Of a stretch of 41,043 nucleotides of DNA, positions 1 through 9,794 are shown in pieces. The first letter of the stretch is position 1. Every line of letters starts with the position of its first letter. The notes below the pieces were generated by a model, which saw only the letters and a program-made list of their open reading frames with translations, was not told the DNA's origin and made no database searches. The stretch spans positions 1 to 41,043 of the forward strand of contig JAAESS010000005.1 in NCBI GenBank assembly GCA_024229195.1. The letters run 5' to 3'. Made by a program: the position numbers and the translations under genes. Origin of the DNA: Flavobacteriales bacterium. Lineage in GTDB: Bacteria > Bacteroidota > Bacteroidia > Flavobacteriales > Flavobacteriaceae.

Positions 1-472
1 GATAATTTTGGTCAACTAAAAACTCTGAAGAAAAATCTCTCGGATAAAGATAATTTTCATAATAGTCCCAGTTCTTATCTTTTTTAATGTCAATATATGT
101 TAGGGAAGGATTAAACTTTTTCTCTAATGATGCGGTCATCTCATCTCTTAACCCTATCGTATCCTTAACATAATAGACATCAAATGCCATACATTGATAG
201 GTCAAAAATGCAACCAAACGTTTTGGGGTAATCTTGTCAATAGCAATAGCAATAGAATCAGAGAAGGCATATACATCATTTAAACTGTCATCTGCAGGGA
301 ATCCATTTTTTCTACATTTTTTAAATTTTGCACCCGCAACAACCAGATTTCTGTAATTGGGTTTATTCAAATCAAAATTGAGATCAAGAGATACAGCCAT
401 TACTCCTTTGTCTTTAATGATCACATATTCTATCCAATCCTCCTGAGCCAACATTTCTGAAGTACTACTCAT
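1..472 (-). CDS. DUF695-like domain protein, probably secreted (truncated by window start)
   Basis: Minus-strand reading frame open to the window edge: MSSTSEMLAQEDWIEYVIIKDKGVMAVSLDLNFDLNKPNYRNLVVAGAKFKKCRKNGFPADDS...; resembles DUF695 (W-x-x-Y...DL...P.YRNLV). An in-frame TTG about 54 nt upstream would add a hydrophobic signal-like N-terminus. Confidence 0.6.
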   Translation of the reverse strand, partial: MSSTSEMLAQEDWIEYVIIKDKGVMAVSLDLNFDLNKPNYRNLVVAGAKFKKCRKNGFPADDSLNDVYAFSDSIAIAIDKITPKRLVAFLTYQCMAFDVYYVKDTIGLRDEMTASLEKKFNPSLTYIDIKKDKNWDYYENYLYPRDFSSEFLVDQNY

Positions 473-615
473 AAAAAGAATTAAAAAAAGATTCGTTAAA
501 AAGGCCTTAACAGTCAATGAAATATTCAAATTGTATAATTTTAATTATGATAATTATCATAGGGGAAAATCGAAATAAAAACGATATTTATATATCAGTT
601 TAAAGTACTAAAATA

Positions 616-954
616 ATGAGAAAAATAATCATTTCCCTGATTTTTGTTTTTTGTACGACTCTCACCTTTTCTCAGGATAGACGGAACCAAAAAATTGAGC
701 CCATTGGAGACTTTTTTGAAGTCACTATTTACTATGCTGACGGCAGTATTATGCAACATGGTTTTCTTACGAAAGATGATAAACTACACGGCTCTTGGGA
801 AAGTTACTACGCAAATGGAAATAGAAAAGCTGTGGCTTTTTATGATTATGGTGACAAGGTTGGAACCTGGTATTATTGGTTTATGGATAAAAAAACCATG
901 GTTGTATATAACAGGAATAAAATTGTTAAAGTAGAGGAGTTAAGTATTGAATAA
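616..954 (+). CDS. MORN-repeat-variant protein (YwqK-like), secreted
   Basis: 112 aa; signal peptide MRKIIISLIFVFCTTLTFSQ; repeat motifs G.ltkddklhGsWesYyaNGnrkavafYdyGdkvGtWyyw. Confidence 0.7.
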   Translation: MRKIIISLIFVFCTTLTFSQDRRNQKIEPIGDFFEVTIYYADGSIMQHGFLTKDDKLHGSWESYYANGNRKAVAFYDYGDKVGTWYYWFMDKKTMVVYNRNKIVKVEELSIE

Positions 955-968
955 ACCGAATTCCATGA

Positions 969-2027
969 TTATTGAGAAAAGCCTCTGATCAGTTCAACAA
1001 ACACTGGATAGTGATCACTAAACCCTCCGGAGAATCGATTGTTATCAAAACTTCTCAATGGATACCCTTTATATTTTCCATGCTGTGAAATCAAGTATGA
1101 AGGATTATAAATACCTGCCCGTAAAAATGAAAAACTAGTCTGACTTTTTTCGCGACTTATTAAATTTTTCGAAAAAATAATCTGATCAAAGAGATTTAAT
1201 CCATCACGGTATGCTAATGTATTCATGCCTTTTTTGTGCATTTTTTCCATGGGATTAAAAAAATTTGTTGAGCAATCTGTTTTGGAACAAGCAGACATAA
1301 GGAGTTCATTTTTTATACTTTTATCTGTTGGATCATCGTTGAAATCTCCAAGAATAAAAATGGTTGCATCGGGTTCAGTCATAAGAATATCGCTGACTTT
1401 ATTCTTGACAACATAAGCAGCTTTCATCCTTTTTGGGTCACTTCTTGTTTTTCCTCCCCTACGAGAGGGCCAATGGTTTACAAAAATGTGGATGACTTGG
1501 TCATCTAAAATACCTTTCGCATAAAGTATATCTCTTGTATATATTCGTTCTCCTTTCTCATTCCAAAGTTTTAATTCAATAAATTCGAATTCAATTGGAG
1601 AATATGATGAGTTCTTATAGAGTAATGCAACATCAATACCTCGACGATCCGGAGAATCTTTGTGTATGATTTGATAGTTCTCCTGCACTAATTGTTCTTG
1701 ATCAACCAAATCGTTGAGCACCCCAAAATTTTCGATTTCTGCCAAGCCAATTAAATCCGGCCCTTTTTTCTCAGCATTCATTCCTAATTCTGAGATCACT
1801 TTTGCCGTATTCCTAATTTTCCCCAAATAGTCTTGATATGAATAATGATTTTTACCTGATGGAGTATAAGCCTCATCTATTGTTTCAGAATCATCGATGG
1901 TATCAAAAAGGTTCTCAACATTGTAAAAACCAATTATCCTGAGGGAGTACTTTTCAGACTGACCAAAAGAAAAGAAAACACATAATTGCGTAATCAAATG
2001 GAAAATATAGAGGAACTGATAAGGCAT
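969..2027 (-). CDS. Endonuclease/exonuclease/phosphatase (EEP) family protein, secreted
   Basis: ORF 969..2081; likely start at internal Met (2027) giving signal peptide MPYQFLYIFHLITQLCVFFSFGQ. EEP motifs: FYNVENLFDT, GLAEIEN, DRRGIDVALLYK, NHWPSRRGG, ILGDFNDDP, SDHYPVFVEL. Confidence 0.88.
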   Translation of the reverse strand: MPYQFLYIFHLITQLCVFFSFGQSEKYSLRIIGFYNVENLFDTIDDSETIDEAYTPSGKNHYSYQDYLGKIRNTAKVISELGMNAEKKGPDLIGLAEIENFGVLNDLVDQEQLVQENYQIIHKDSPDRRGIDVALLYKNSSYSPIEFEFIELKLWNEKGERIYTRDILYAKGILDDQVIHIFVNHWPSRRGGKTRSDPKRMKAAYVVKNKVSDILMTEPDATIFILGDFNDDPTDKSIKNELLMSACSKTDCSTNFFNPMEKMHKKGMNTLAYRDGLNLFDQIIFSKNLISREKSQTSFSFLRAGIYNPSYLISQHGKYKGYPLRSFDNNRFSGGFSDHYPVFVELIRGFSQ

Positions 2028-2163
2028 ATTTCTTAAAACTTTTGGTTCAATTTTATGAGTTAAATCGGGAGAAGTTAACAATCATACTCAAAGATTTTTG
2101 ATTTGTTAACCTATTGTGGAAGATCACATCAAGAATGTATAGATCTCGAATTAGTCTTCTTTT

Positions 2164-4962
2164 ATGGAATCAAAAGTTCTTTTAGTCATATTGGTTTACG
2201 CACTCAGCGGATATGTAACTTTGGCTCAGGTAAAAGTCATAGGAAGAGTTGTTGATCAGGTTTCTGGAAAGTATTTACATGGAGTTCGAATTGGTTTTGA
2301 AAAAAAGAGGCTTTCTGTATTCTCAGACGAAGGGGGATATTTCAGTATTGATAAAATTCGACAAAAATCTACAGTATTGATTTTTGAATTTAAGGGATAT
2401 GAAAAATTAAGAATACCTGTTTCATCAAAATCAAATCTTAAACAACTCGATCTTGGATTATTAGAGATGTTTAGACATCAGGATATGGATACCAAGGCTG
2501 ATTGGGCAACACTAAATTCAATTGAACTCGACGAGGATCAGTATGAGGTTCAAAATGTTACAGGTGTTTTAAATGCAGGAAAAGATCTTTTTTCAAGAAC
2601 AGCAGCTTATGATTTCGGCTCAAATTTTTTTAGACCCAGATTTCTTGGAAGTGAGCATGGAATAGTAATGCTTAATGGCGTTACTTTAAATAAGATTGGC
2701 ACGGGTCGTCCTGAGTGGAGTAATTGGGGAGGTTTAAATGATGCACTCAGACGGCAAGAACAATTTACCTATATGAAAAGTTCACCCTACAATTTGGGGG
2801 GATTATCTCTTGGAATGAATATGATTAGCAGGGCATCTAAACAGAAAGAAGGGATTAAATTTTCGATGGCTTTTTCTAATAAAAACTATCAGAGCAGGGT
2901 CATGTCGACCTATTCAAGTGGTGTTTTAAGGCATGGCTGGGCCTTTTTGATTTCCGGATCATTAAGGATGGGCGATGAGGGTTTTAGAGCTGGTACAAAC
3001 TATAAAGGGTACTCTTTTTTGGCCTCTGTGGATAAACAAATAGGAAAAAAACATCATCTAAACGCGACACTAATTTATGCGTATAATGAAAAAGGGAAGT
3101 CAGCTCCAATGACTCAGGAAGTATATAAATTGAAAGGCATTTCGTACAATTCTTATTGGGGATATCATCAGAAACAAAAGCGTAACTCAAGAGAAAAAAG
3201 AGTACTTGAACCAATATTTCAATTGAATCATCAGTATCAGGTGAATGAAAACTTAAATATTCACAATCATTTCACATATCAGATTGGAACTAAGGCGACG
3301 AGCAGGCTAGATTATGGCGGAGCTAGGATTTTAAAAAACAGCAGCACTATTGTGGGTGGAGGCATGAATCCTGACCCATCCTATTATCAGAAACTGCCAA
3401 GTTATTTTTTAAAAGACTCTACTCGGCCTGATTATGGCCGAGCCTATTTAGCAGAAAGAGAATTTCGCGAGAACGGACAGATCAATTGGGAAGAACTGTA
3501 CGCGGCAAATATGAATTCTCCATCTAAAAATAATGCGATATACGCTTTATATGATGATCGTCAAGATAGTGAGAGTTGGTCTCTAAATTCAGGATTTTCA
3601 AGTGCAATTAACAATATATTTTCATTGAATGGGTCGATAAACTTGTCGGGAAATTCTTCTCAAAGTTATGCTCATATGTTAGATCTTCTTGGAGCTGATG
3701 GATATCTGGATGTTGATCCCTTTGGCGAAAACAATTCAGAAGCACAAAATGATCTCCAGGATCCCAATAGAATAGTATATGACGGAGAGAAATTTCGTCA
3801 TAACTATCAACTTCAGACCAGACAGATAGGAGCTTATTTGAATTTGAATTATGCTTCAAAAAAAACAGATACCTATGTGGGCGCTGAGTTTGAGTCTGTC
3901 AACTACAGACGAAACGGAATTTTTGAGAATGGGGCATATCCCGGAGCCTTGTCTCTGGGTAAAAGCAGGGGAGTCAGTTTCCAATCTTATGGCCTAAAAA
4001 CAGGTCTGTCGCATAAATTTAATGGTAGACATATTTTTTTGATGAATGCCAACTACCTGAGAAAGGAACCAGTGTTAAATCATGTTTTTTCCAATGTTAG
4101 GATTAGTAATGAAATAGTTAAAGGACTGAAGCTAAATACTTATATCGGACTTGATCTAAAATACATCTGGAGACATACTCATTTTAATGCATCACTTTCC
4201 GGTTATTATTTGGTCCTTACTGACGAGTCAAAGATTGCGTTTTATTATGCAGATGGACTGACAGGACTCGATAAGGCAACCTCAAGTGCCTATGTTCAGG
4301 AGGTGCTCACCGGGATAGACAGACAAAATTCGGGAATTGAATTTAGTATAGAAGTGCCCTTATTAATGAATGTAAAACTGAAAGGAGTAGCCGCCATAGG
4401 TCAGTCAGTTTACGTTTCAAATCCTGAAGTTTACCTCAATTCAAATGCCTTTGAAGGCTCTCTGGATCTGGGAAAATCATACTTAAAGGGTTATTTCGCC
4501 ACAGGAGGTCCGCAAAGTGCATACTCATTAGGGATAGAATATTCCAGTCCAGATTATTGGTGGCTTAGTGGGAGTTTTAACTTTTTTGATAAATCCTTTA
4601 CGAGTGTGGCCCCGATTACCAGGACCAGAAATTTTTTTCTCGACACTGACGGGCTTCCTATTCATATACTTGATCCTTTTACAGCCCGGGAGTTGTTAAG
4701 ACAGGAATCATTACCTGCTTATATCAATTTTAACTTGGTTGGAGGTAAGTCCTGGAAAATTAAGGACTGGTATTTAGGCTTGTTTGTCTCCTTAAATAAT
4801 CTGTCAAATAATCTTTACAGGACCGGAGGTTACGAACAATCAAGAACAGCAAATTATCTGACATTGAAGGAAGATAAAACCAGGACAAAACCATTATTTG
4901 GTTCAAAATATTGGTTCGGTTTTGGGACCACATTTTTTACATCATTATACATCAGAATATGA
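2164..4962 (+). CDS. TonB-dependent receptor with N-terminal carboxypeptidase-regulatory-like domain
   Basis: 932 aa; signal peptide; GRVVDQVSGKYLHGVRIGFE...SDEGGYFSI (CarboxypepD_reg-like), plug-like segment (FRPRFLGSEHGIVMLNGVTLN), long beta-rich C-terminus ending in aromatic-rich FGFGTTFFTSLYIRI. Confidence 0.85.
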   Translation: MESKVLLVILVYALSGYVTLAQVKVIGRVVDQVSGKYLHGVRIGFEKKRLSVFSDEGGYFSIDKIRQKSTVLIFEFKGYEKLRIPVSSKSNLKQLDLGLLEMFRHQDMDTKADWATLNSIELDEDQYEVQNVTGVLNAGKDLFSRTAAYDFGSNFFRPRFLGSEHGIVMLNGVTLNKIGTGRPEWSNWGGLNDALRRQEQFTYMKSSPYNLGGLSLGMNMISRASKQKEGIKFSMAFSNKNYQSRVMSTYSSGVLRHGWAFLISGSLRMGDEGFRAGTNYKGYSFLASVDKQIGKKHHLNATLIYAYNEKGKSAPMTQEVYKLKGISYNSYWGYHQKQKRNSREKRVLEPIFQLNHQYQVNENLNIHNHFTYQIGTKATSRLDYGGARILKNSSTIVGGGMNPDPSYYQKLPSYFLKDSTRPDYGRAYLAEREFRENGQINWEELYAANMNSPSKNNAIYALYDDRQDSESWSLNSGFSSAINNIFSLNGSINLSGNSSQSYAHMLDLLGADGYLDVDPFGENNSEAQNDLQDPNRIVYDGEKFRHNYQLQTRQIGAYLNLNYASKKTDTYVGAEFESVNYRRNGIFENGAYPGALSLGKSRGVSFQSYGLKTGLSHKFNGRHIFLMNANYLRKEPVLNHVFSNVRISNEIVKGLKLNTYIGLDLKYIWRHTHFNASLSGYYLVLTDESKIAFYYADGLTGLDKATSSAYVQEVLTGIDRQNSGIEFSIEVPLLMNVKLKGVAAIGQSVYVSNPEVYLNSNAFEGSLDLGKSYLKGYFATGGPQSAYSLGIEYSSPDYWWLSGSFNFFDKSFTSVAPITRTRNFFLDTDGLPIHILDPFTARELLRQESLPAYINFNLVGGKSWKIKDWYLGLFVSLNNLSNNLYRTGGYEQSRTANYLTLKEDKTRTKPLFGSKYWFGFGTTFFTSLYIRI

Positions 4963-6353
4963 GGTTTATCAATATTATAATATTGTTTTTTATCGTATTC
5001 ATTTGTTGTTATGCTTGTATTGATCGATTTGAATTTGAAATTGAAGAACCAGTTAATTTTCAGCTGAATGAAGAAGCCACTTCAGATATTACAACAGTTA
5101 TTAATGCTTTCAAGCAGTCAGATCAACAGATTTTTACTTTTGATGCTGAGCATGCTATTCTGGTTCAGGCCTATATTATATCCAGCGATGAGGCAGGAAA
5201 TTTTTACAAGACCCTGATCATTCAAGATAGTCCCGAAAATCCCAAGTCCGGATTGGAAATTAAAATTGATTTGAGGTCATATTACAGCAAATATAATTTT
5301 GGAAGAAGAATATTGCTAAGACTGTCAGGATTGAGTATACAAGAGGATAATGGAAAATATGTAGTGGGATATTTATCAGGAAATGCTTTGGTAGATATTC
5401 CTGAGAGTTTACTTGATCATTTTATTTTGCGATTTTCTGAAACATCTCAAATTATGCCAAAATCAATCCGCTTAGAAGAGATTTCACAGAACTCGATCAA
5501 CACGTATGTTGTAATTGAACAGGTACAGTTTTTAATGTCAGATATAGGGAAGTCATTTGCAGCTGAAGCTTATGATAAATATAACGGGCAGCGGCTAATT
5601 GAGCAATGTGATAATCTTGCAAAAAGCTACTTGTATACAAGTTCATATGCAGATTTTAGTACGAACTTATTGCCTGAAAGTAGTCTGTGTCTCACAGCCG
5701 TATTAACTGCTGACAGTTATTCAAAGGAGGTCATATTTGTCATGAATATTCCTGAGGATATTGAATTGTTGGATCAGCAACGATGTGATCCCATATTTTA
5801 TGAATGCCCTGAAACCCCGTTAATCGATAAAAAACAGATTTTGTACTATGAGAATTTTGAAAGATTGGCAAGTACAAGGGATATTGAAAAAATAGGATGG
5901 CAGAATATCAATGTTAATTTTGGTAATGGAAGATTTAGAAAAAGAAGTAAAAAGGAAAATACGTTTGTACAAATCTCAGCCTATGATTCCAGGGAGTTCG
6001 TCATGGAAGTATGGCTTTTGAGCCCGGCAATTGACCTGGATCAATCTGTAAATGAATTTCTAACTTTTGATACAAGGGCCACTTTTGAAGAAGGGTCAGT
6101 TTTAACATGCTGGTTTAGTGAAGATTACAAAAACGATGTAAAAGATGCTACCTGGGAACAGTTAGATATAGAAATATCGGTTGGGTCGGGGGATGGAAGT
6201 AATGAACTGTTTCAAGATTCAGGTACTATTGTCCTAGATTGTATTGATGGAAATATTAGACTGGCGTTCCGTTACATGGGATCTGATCCGGGAATATCGA
6301 CAACCTATGATTTGGATAACATATTGATATTGGGAGATAAAATTTTAGAATAA
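4959..6353 (+). CDS. DUF5689 domain-containing lipoprotein with C-terminal choice-of-anchor-J-like domain
   Basis: Start ATG overlaps the TonB-receptor stop (ATGA). Lipobox-like FICCYAC-IDRFEFEIEE. N-terminal OB-like segment (VQAYIISSDEAGNFYKTLIIQDSPENPKSGLEIKIDL), C-terminal ENFE...GWQNIN... segment typical of choice-of-anchor J domains. Confidence 0.75.
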   Translation: MRFINIIILFFIVFICCYACIDRFEFEIEEPVNFQLNEEATSDITTVINAFKQSDQQIFTFDAEHAILVQAYIISSDEAGNFYKTLIIQDSPENPKSGLEIKIDLRSYYSKYNFGRRILLRLSGLSIQEDNGKYVVGYLSGNALVDIPESLLDHFILRFSETSQIMPKSIRLEEISQNSINTYVVIEQVQFLMSDIGKSFAAEAYDKYNGQRLIEQCDNLAKSYLYTSSYADFSTNLLPESSLCLTAVLTADSYSKEVIFVMNIPEDIELLDQQRCDPIFYECPETPLIDKKQILYYENFERLASTRDIEKIGWQNINVNFGNGRFRKRSKKENTFVQISAYDSREFVMEVWLLSPAIDLDQSVNEFLTFDTRATFEEGSVLTCWFSEDYKNDVKDATWEQLDIEISVGSGDGSNELFQDSGTIVLDCIDGNIRLAFRYMGSDPGISTTYDLDNILILGDKILE

Positions 6354-6383
6354 AGGATTATATTTTTTATCATGCAGCGCTTA

Positions 6384-7319
6384 TCAAGCTCCCATATTTT
6401 CGAAGTAAACAAAAACTGGAAAATGATCACTATATCCTGCTTGATGATAATTTCCAGTAAAAGTTCTTTTGGGGGATCCTTTAAATCTTCCTGTTTTTTG
6501 AATCAGAAAGGGCTCGACAAAAATATGGGCTTTCAGATAGTTAAACCAACTTGTATTTTTCAGGTTTTTATTAAATAGAATCTGGTCAAACATGATCCAT
6601 TTCCCTTTAAATCTTACAGAACCTTTTTTTTGCTTTTGAAAATCGGCCATCGGATTTATAAAACCATTTGACGACAATGCCTGCATACTTTCGCTGGACG
6701 GGTCATCGTTAAAGTCTCCCATGATAAGTATATTAGCCTCAATCTCGGTTTGATTTATTTTCTGAATGATTTTTTTCACTATGTCTGAAGCGGTAACTCG
6801 TTTAAAGTTGGTTTTAATTGTACCATCTGTTCGTGAAGGCCAATGATTCAGAATCAGATGAATTTTATTACCAAAAAGTTCACCGACGATATGAAGTATG
6901 TCTCTGGAATATTCTAATTCAGAATTTGTTTTAAGATCTAATGAGTATGGTTTGTATTGTAAAACCGTAAAATGTGGTGATTGATATAGAAGCGCCACAT
7001 GAATGCCTCTTGGATCATTTGATTCATGAAAAACATATTTATAATCGAAATTTTTTAGAGAGTCTGATTTCAAGAGATCTTGAACACATTTTTCATTTTC
7101 AACCTCGCAGACTCCCAGTAATACTGGAGGTATGTCAGATCGGGATGTGCCTACTTTTGATATGGTTCGAGACAGATGATCGATTTTTTGATCATACTTC
7201 TCCTTATCCCATTTAAATTTTCCTGTTGGGGTGTAGTCTTTGTCAAGATTTGTCTCCTTATCGAAAGGATCAAAGAGGTTTTCTAGGTTGTAAAATCCGA
7301 TTGAGAAGATGTTAGACAT
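6384..7319 (-). CDS. Endonuclease/exonuclease/phosphatase (EEP) family protein, no visible signal peptide
   Basis: 311 aa; FYNLENLFDPFD, GVCEVEN, DPRGIHVALLYQ, NHWPSRTDG, IMGDFNDDP, YSDHFPVFVYF; paralogue of 969..2027. In-frame stop just upstream of the ATG rules out an N-terminal extension. Confidence 0.87.
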   Translation of the reverse strand: MSNIFSIGFYNLENLFDPFDKETNLDKDYTPTGKFKWDKEKYDQKIDHLSRTISKVGTSRSDIPPVLLGVCEVENEKCVQDLLKSDSLKNFDYKYVFHESNDPRGIHVALLYQSPHFTVLQYKPYSLDLKTNSELEYSRDILHIVGELFGNKIHLILNHWPSRTDGTIKTNFKRVTASDIVKKIIQKINQTEIEANILIMGDFNDDPSSESMQALSSNGFINPMADFQKQKKGSVRFKGKWIMFDQILFNKNLKNTSWFNYLKAHIFVEPFLIQKTGRFKGSPKRTFTGNYHQAGYSDHFPVFVYFENMGA

Positions 7320-7393
7320 AAAATTTTAACAGGTATTGTCCAAAATAGGAAAAATCAATAAGATAAATATAAAAAGGATTGTAAATTTGCCAT

Positions 7394-8617
7394 ATGATTG
7401 AAAAAAGAGATTCTAAGATTGAAAATGTGGTTTTGGTGGGTATCATTACCAAGGAGCAGAATGAAGAAAAGTCAGAGGAATATCTTGATGAACTTGAATT
7501 CTTAACTTATACAGCTGGTGGAGAGGTAGTTAAAAGGTTTGTTCAAAGATTGGAATTTCCAAATCCCAAAACTTTTATTGGGTCAGGGAAATTGGATGAA
7601 GTAAAGAGTTTTATAGTAGATAAATCTGTCAAAACAGTCATTTTTGATGATGAGTTGAATCCGGCACAATTACGAAATATTGAAAAATTGCTTGATTGTA
7701 AGGTACTTGATCGCACGAATCTTATACTGGATATATTTGCCCAACGTGCGCAAACTTCTTATGCCAGAACCCAGGTGGAACTGGCCCAATGCCAATATTT
7801 ACTGCCAAGGCTGACAAGAATGTGGACTCACCTTGAGCGTCAAAAAGGGGGTATCGGATTAAGAGGACCCGGAGAAACGGAGATTGAAACCGATAGGAGG
7901 ATCATTCGGGATAAGATCTCCTTGCTCAAGAAAAAATTGAACAAGATTGATCGGCAGATGGCAGTGCAAAGAAAAAACCGGGGAAAAATGGTTAGGGTCG
8001 CCTTGATTGGTTATACAAATGTGGGTAAATCGACTTTGATGAATGTAATCAGTAAAAGTGAGGTCTTTGCCGAAAATAAACTTTTTGCAACGCTCGATAC
8101 CACGGTAAGAAAAGTTGTTATCAGAAATATTCCTTTTTTACTTACCGATACTGTCGGTTTCATTAGAAAACTTCCCACACAACTTGTTGAATCTTTTAAA
8201 TCAACTCTGGATGAGGTCAGAGAGGCGGATCTGTTGCTGCATGTAGTTGATATTTCTCATTCTAATTTTGAGGATCACATAGAGTCTGTCAATAAAATCA
8301 TTAGTGAGATTACACCTGAGGGAGAAAGTTCAAACCAGCCAACCATTATGATATTTAATAAGATTGATGCTTATAAACATAAGGTTATCGCAGAAGATGA
8401 TCTGATTACAGAGCGCTCAAAAGATCATTACACACTTGATGACTGGAAAAAGTCATGGTATGCTAAAATGGAAAATCAATGCGTATTTATTTCGGCATTA
8501 AATAAGGTCAATCTTGAAGAATTCAAAAAAAAGGTATTTGATGAGGTAAAAAAGATTCATATTACCAGGTTCCCGTATAATGATTTTTTATATCAGGAAT
8601 ATGAAGACTACAACTAA
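7394..8617 (+). CDS. hflX: GTPase HflX
   Basis: 407 aa; G1 GYTNVGKSTL, G3 DTVGF, G4 NKID, HflX N-terminal domain (GSGKLDEVK...FDDELNPAQLRNIE), GGIGLRGPGETEIETDRR. Confidence 0.95.
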   Translation: MIEKRDSKIENVVLVGIITKEQNEEKSEEYLDELEFLTYTAGGEVVKRFVQRLEFPNPKTFIGSGKLDEVKSFIVDKSVKTVIFDDELNPAQLRNIEKLLDCKVLDRTNLILDIFAQRAQTSYARTQVELAQCQYLLPRLTRMWTHLERQKGGIGLRGPGETEIETDRRIIRDKISLLKKKLNKIDRQMAVQRKNRGKMVRVALIGYTNVGKSTLMNVISKSEVFAENKLFATLDTTVRKVVIRNIPFLLTDTVGFIRKLPTQLVESFKSTLDEVREADLLLHVVDISHSNFEDHIESVNKIISEITPEGESSNQPTIMIFNKIDAYKHKVIAEDDLITERSKDHYTLDDWKKSWYAKMENQCVFISALNKVNLEEFKKKVFDEVKKIHITRFPYNDFLYQEYEDYN

Positions 8618-9693
8618 TCGTCTTTTAAATCATCTTTATTATCGATAATTCCATGACGCTTTGCTCGAATCCTCCAAATTTTTCGGGCTAATACCTGCAG
8701 ATCCTCATCTCCATCACTTTCATCAACAATCTCAAAACCAAGTAAGGTCTCAATGATATCCTCCTGAGAAACAACACCGCTTATTGAACCAAATTCATCA
8801 ACAACTAATGCGATGTGTTCTTGTTTATCAATAAGTTGATCAAAAAGTACTTTGATAGGTGTATCTCTGCTTGTCACAAATATTTCTCTGGAAATACTTT
8901 TCAATTCTTGATCTCCTTTTCCATCTATGATGGATTCAAATAATTCATCTTTGAGAAAATAGCCTGAAATATCATCGCTAGTTTCTTTAAACATCGGAAT
9001 TCTTGAAAATTTTAATTTGGGATTAAGGTCATAAAACTCTTTGATCTTCATTGTTTCCGGAGCCGTTTTTAAAACAGTTCTGGGAGTCATTATATCTTTG
9101 ACCGCCATTTTTTTAAAATCAATCAGGTTCTTGATCACCAGACTTTCTGATTCCTGAAAAACCCCTTCCTCCCTTGCTATATCAGCCATGGCATGAAAAT
9201 CTTCACGACTTACATTGGTATCATGTTTATTTTTACCGACGATTCTTGTCGTAAATTCAAGTAACCATAAAATGCCTGTATATTTGAGAGGAAACATCAG
9301 AAAAACGATTGCTTTTGTCGAAAAATTCGCAAGGTTTTTCCAGTAATTAGCCCCAATTGATTTTGGAATGATCTCTGACAATACCAAGATCAAAAACGTC
9401 ATTATTGCGGAAACTATTCCAACAGAATTATTTCCGGATCCGAATGTCTTTTCGGCCTGTACACCAACCAATATAGCACCAACTGTATGCGCTACGGTAT
9501 TGACCGTTAATATGGCGATCAATGGCTGGTCTATTTTTTCTTTCAGTTTCTTTAAAGTTCTAGCATATGCTTTTCCCTCATTAATTTTCACTGTCACATA
9601 AGTAGGGGTAACACTGAGTAAAACGGCCTCGAGGATAGAACATAAAAATGAAAAACAAATAGAAAGAAGTCCGTATACTATTAACAGGGTCAT
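8614..9693 (-). CDS. CNNM (DUF21) / CBS-domain membrane protein, HlyC/CorC family
   Basis: 359 aa; N-terminal DUF21 TM region with LSEIIPKSIGANYW, then CBS pair with DIMTPRTVLKTAPE and VDEFGSISGVVSQEDIIETLLG. Confidence 0.9.
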   Translation of the reverse strand: MTLLIVYGLLSICFSFLCSILEAVLLSVTPTYVTVKINEGKAYARTLKKLKEKIDQPLIAILTVNTVAHTVGAILVGVQAEKTFGSGNNSVGIVSAIMTFLILVLSEIIPKSIGANYWKNLANFSTKAIVFLMFPLKYTGILWLLEFTTRIVGKNKHDTNVSREDFHAMADIAREEGVFQESESLVIKNLIDFKKMAVKDIMTPRTVLKTAPETMKIKEFYDLNPKLKFSRIPMFKETSDDISGYFLKDELFESIIDGKGDQELKSISREIFVTSRDTPIKVLFDQLIDKQEHIALVVDEFGSISGVVSQEDIIETLLGFEIVDESDGDEDLQVLARKIWRIRAKRHGIIDNKDDLKDD

Positions 9694-9794
9694 ATATCTG
9701 GCTTTAGGCTAAAGTATAAAATTAATTTTTGACACTAGATTTTAGATCAAAAAATTTATAATCAGCCTTTTCAAAAAGAGAATCTCAGAAACGA

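Noticed and set aside
616-954. Toxin-antitoxin antitoxin (YwqK) annotation for the MORN-variant protein
   Set aside because: It has a signal peptide and no adjacent toxin gene; the antitoxin label sometimes given to this family is not supported here.
7382-7396. Leaderless hflX mRNA, because TAAATTTG lies 4 nt before the ATG
   Set aside because: No -33 TTG at suitable spacing; a promoter further upstream is equally possible.
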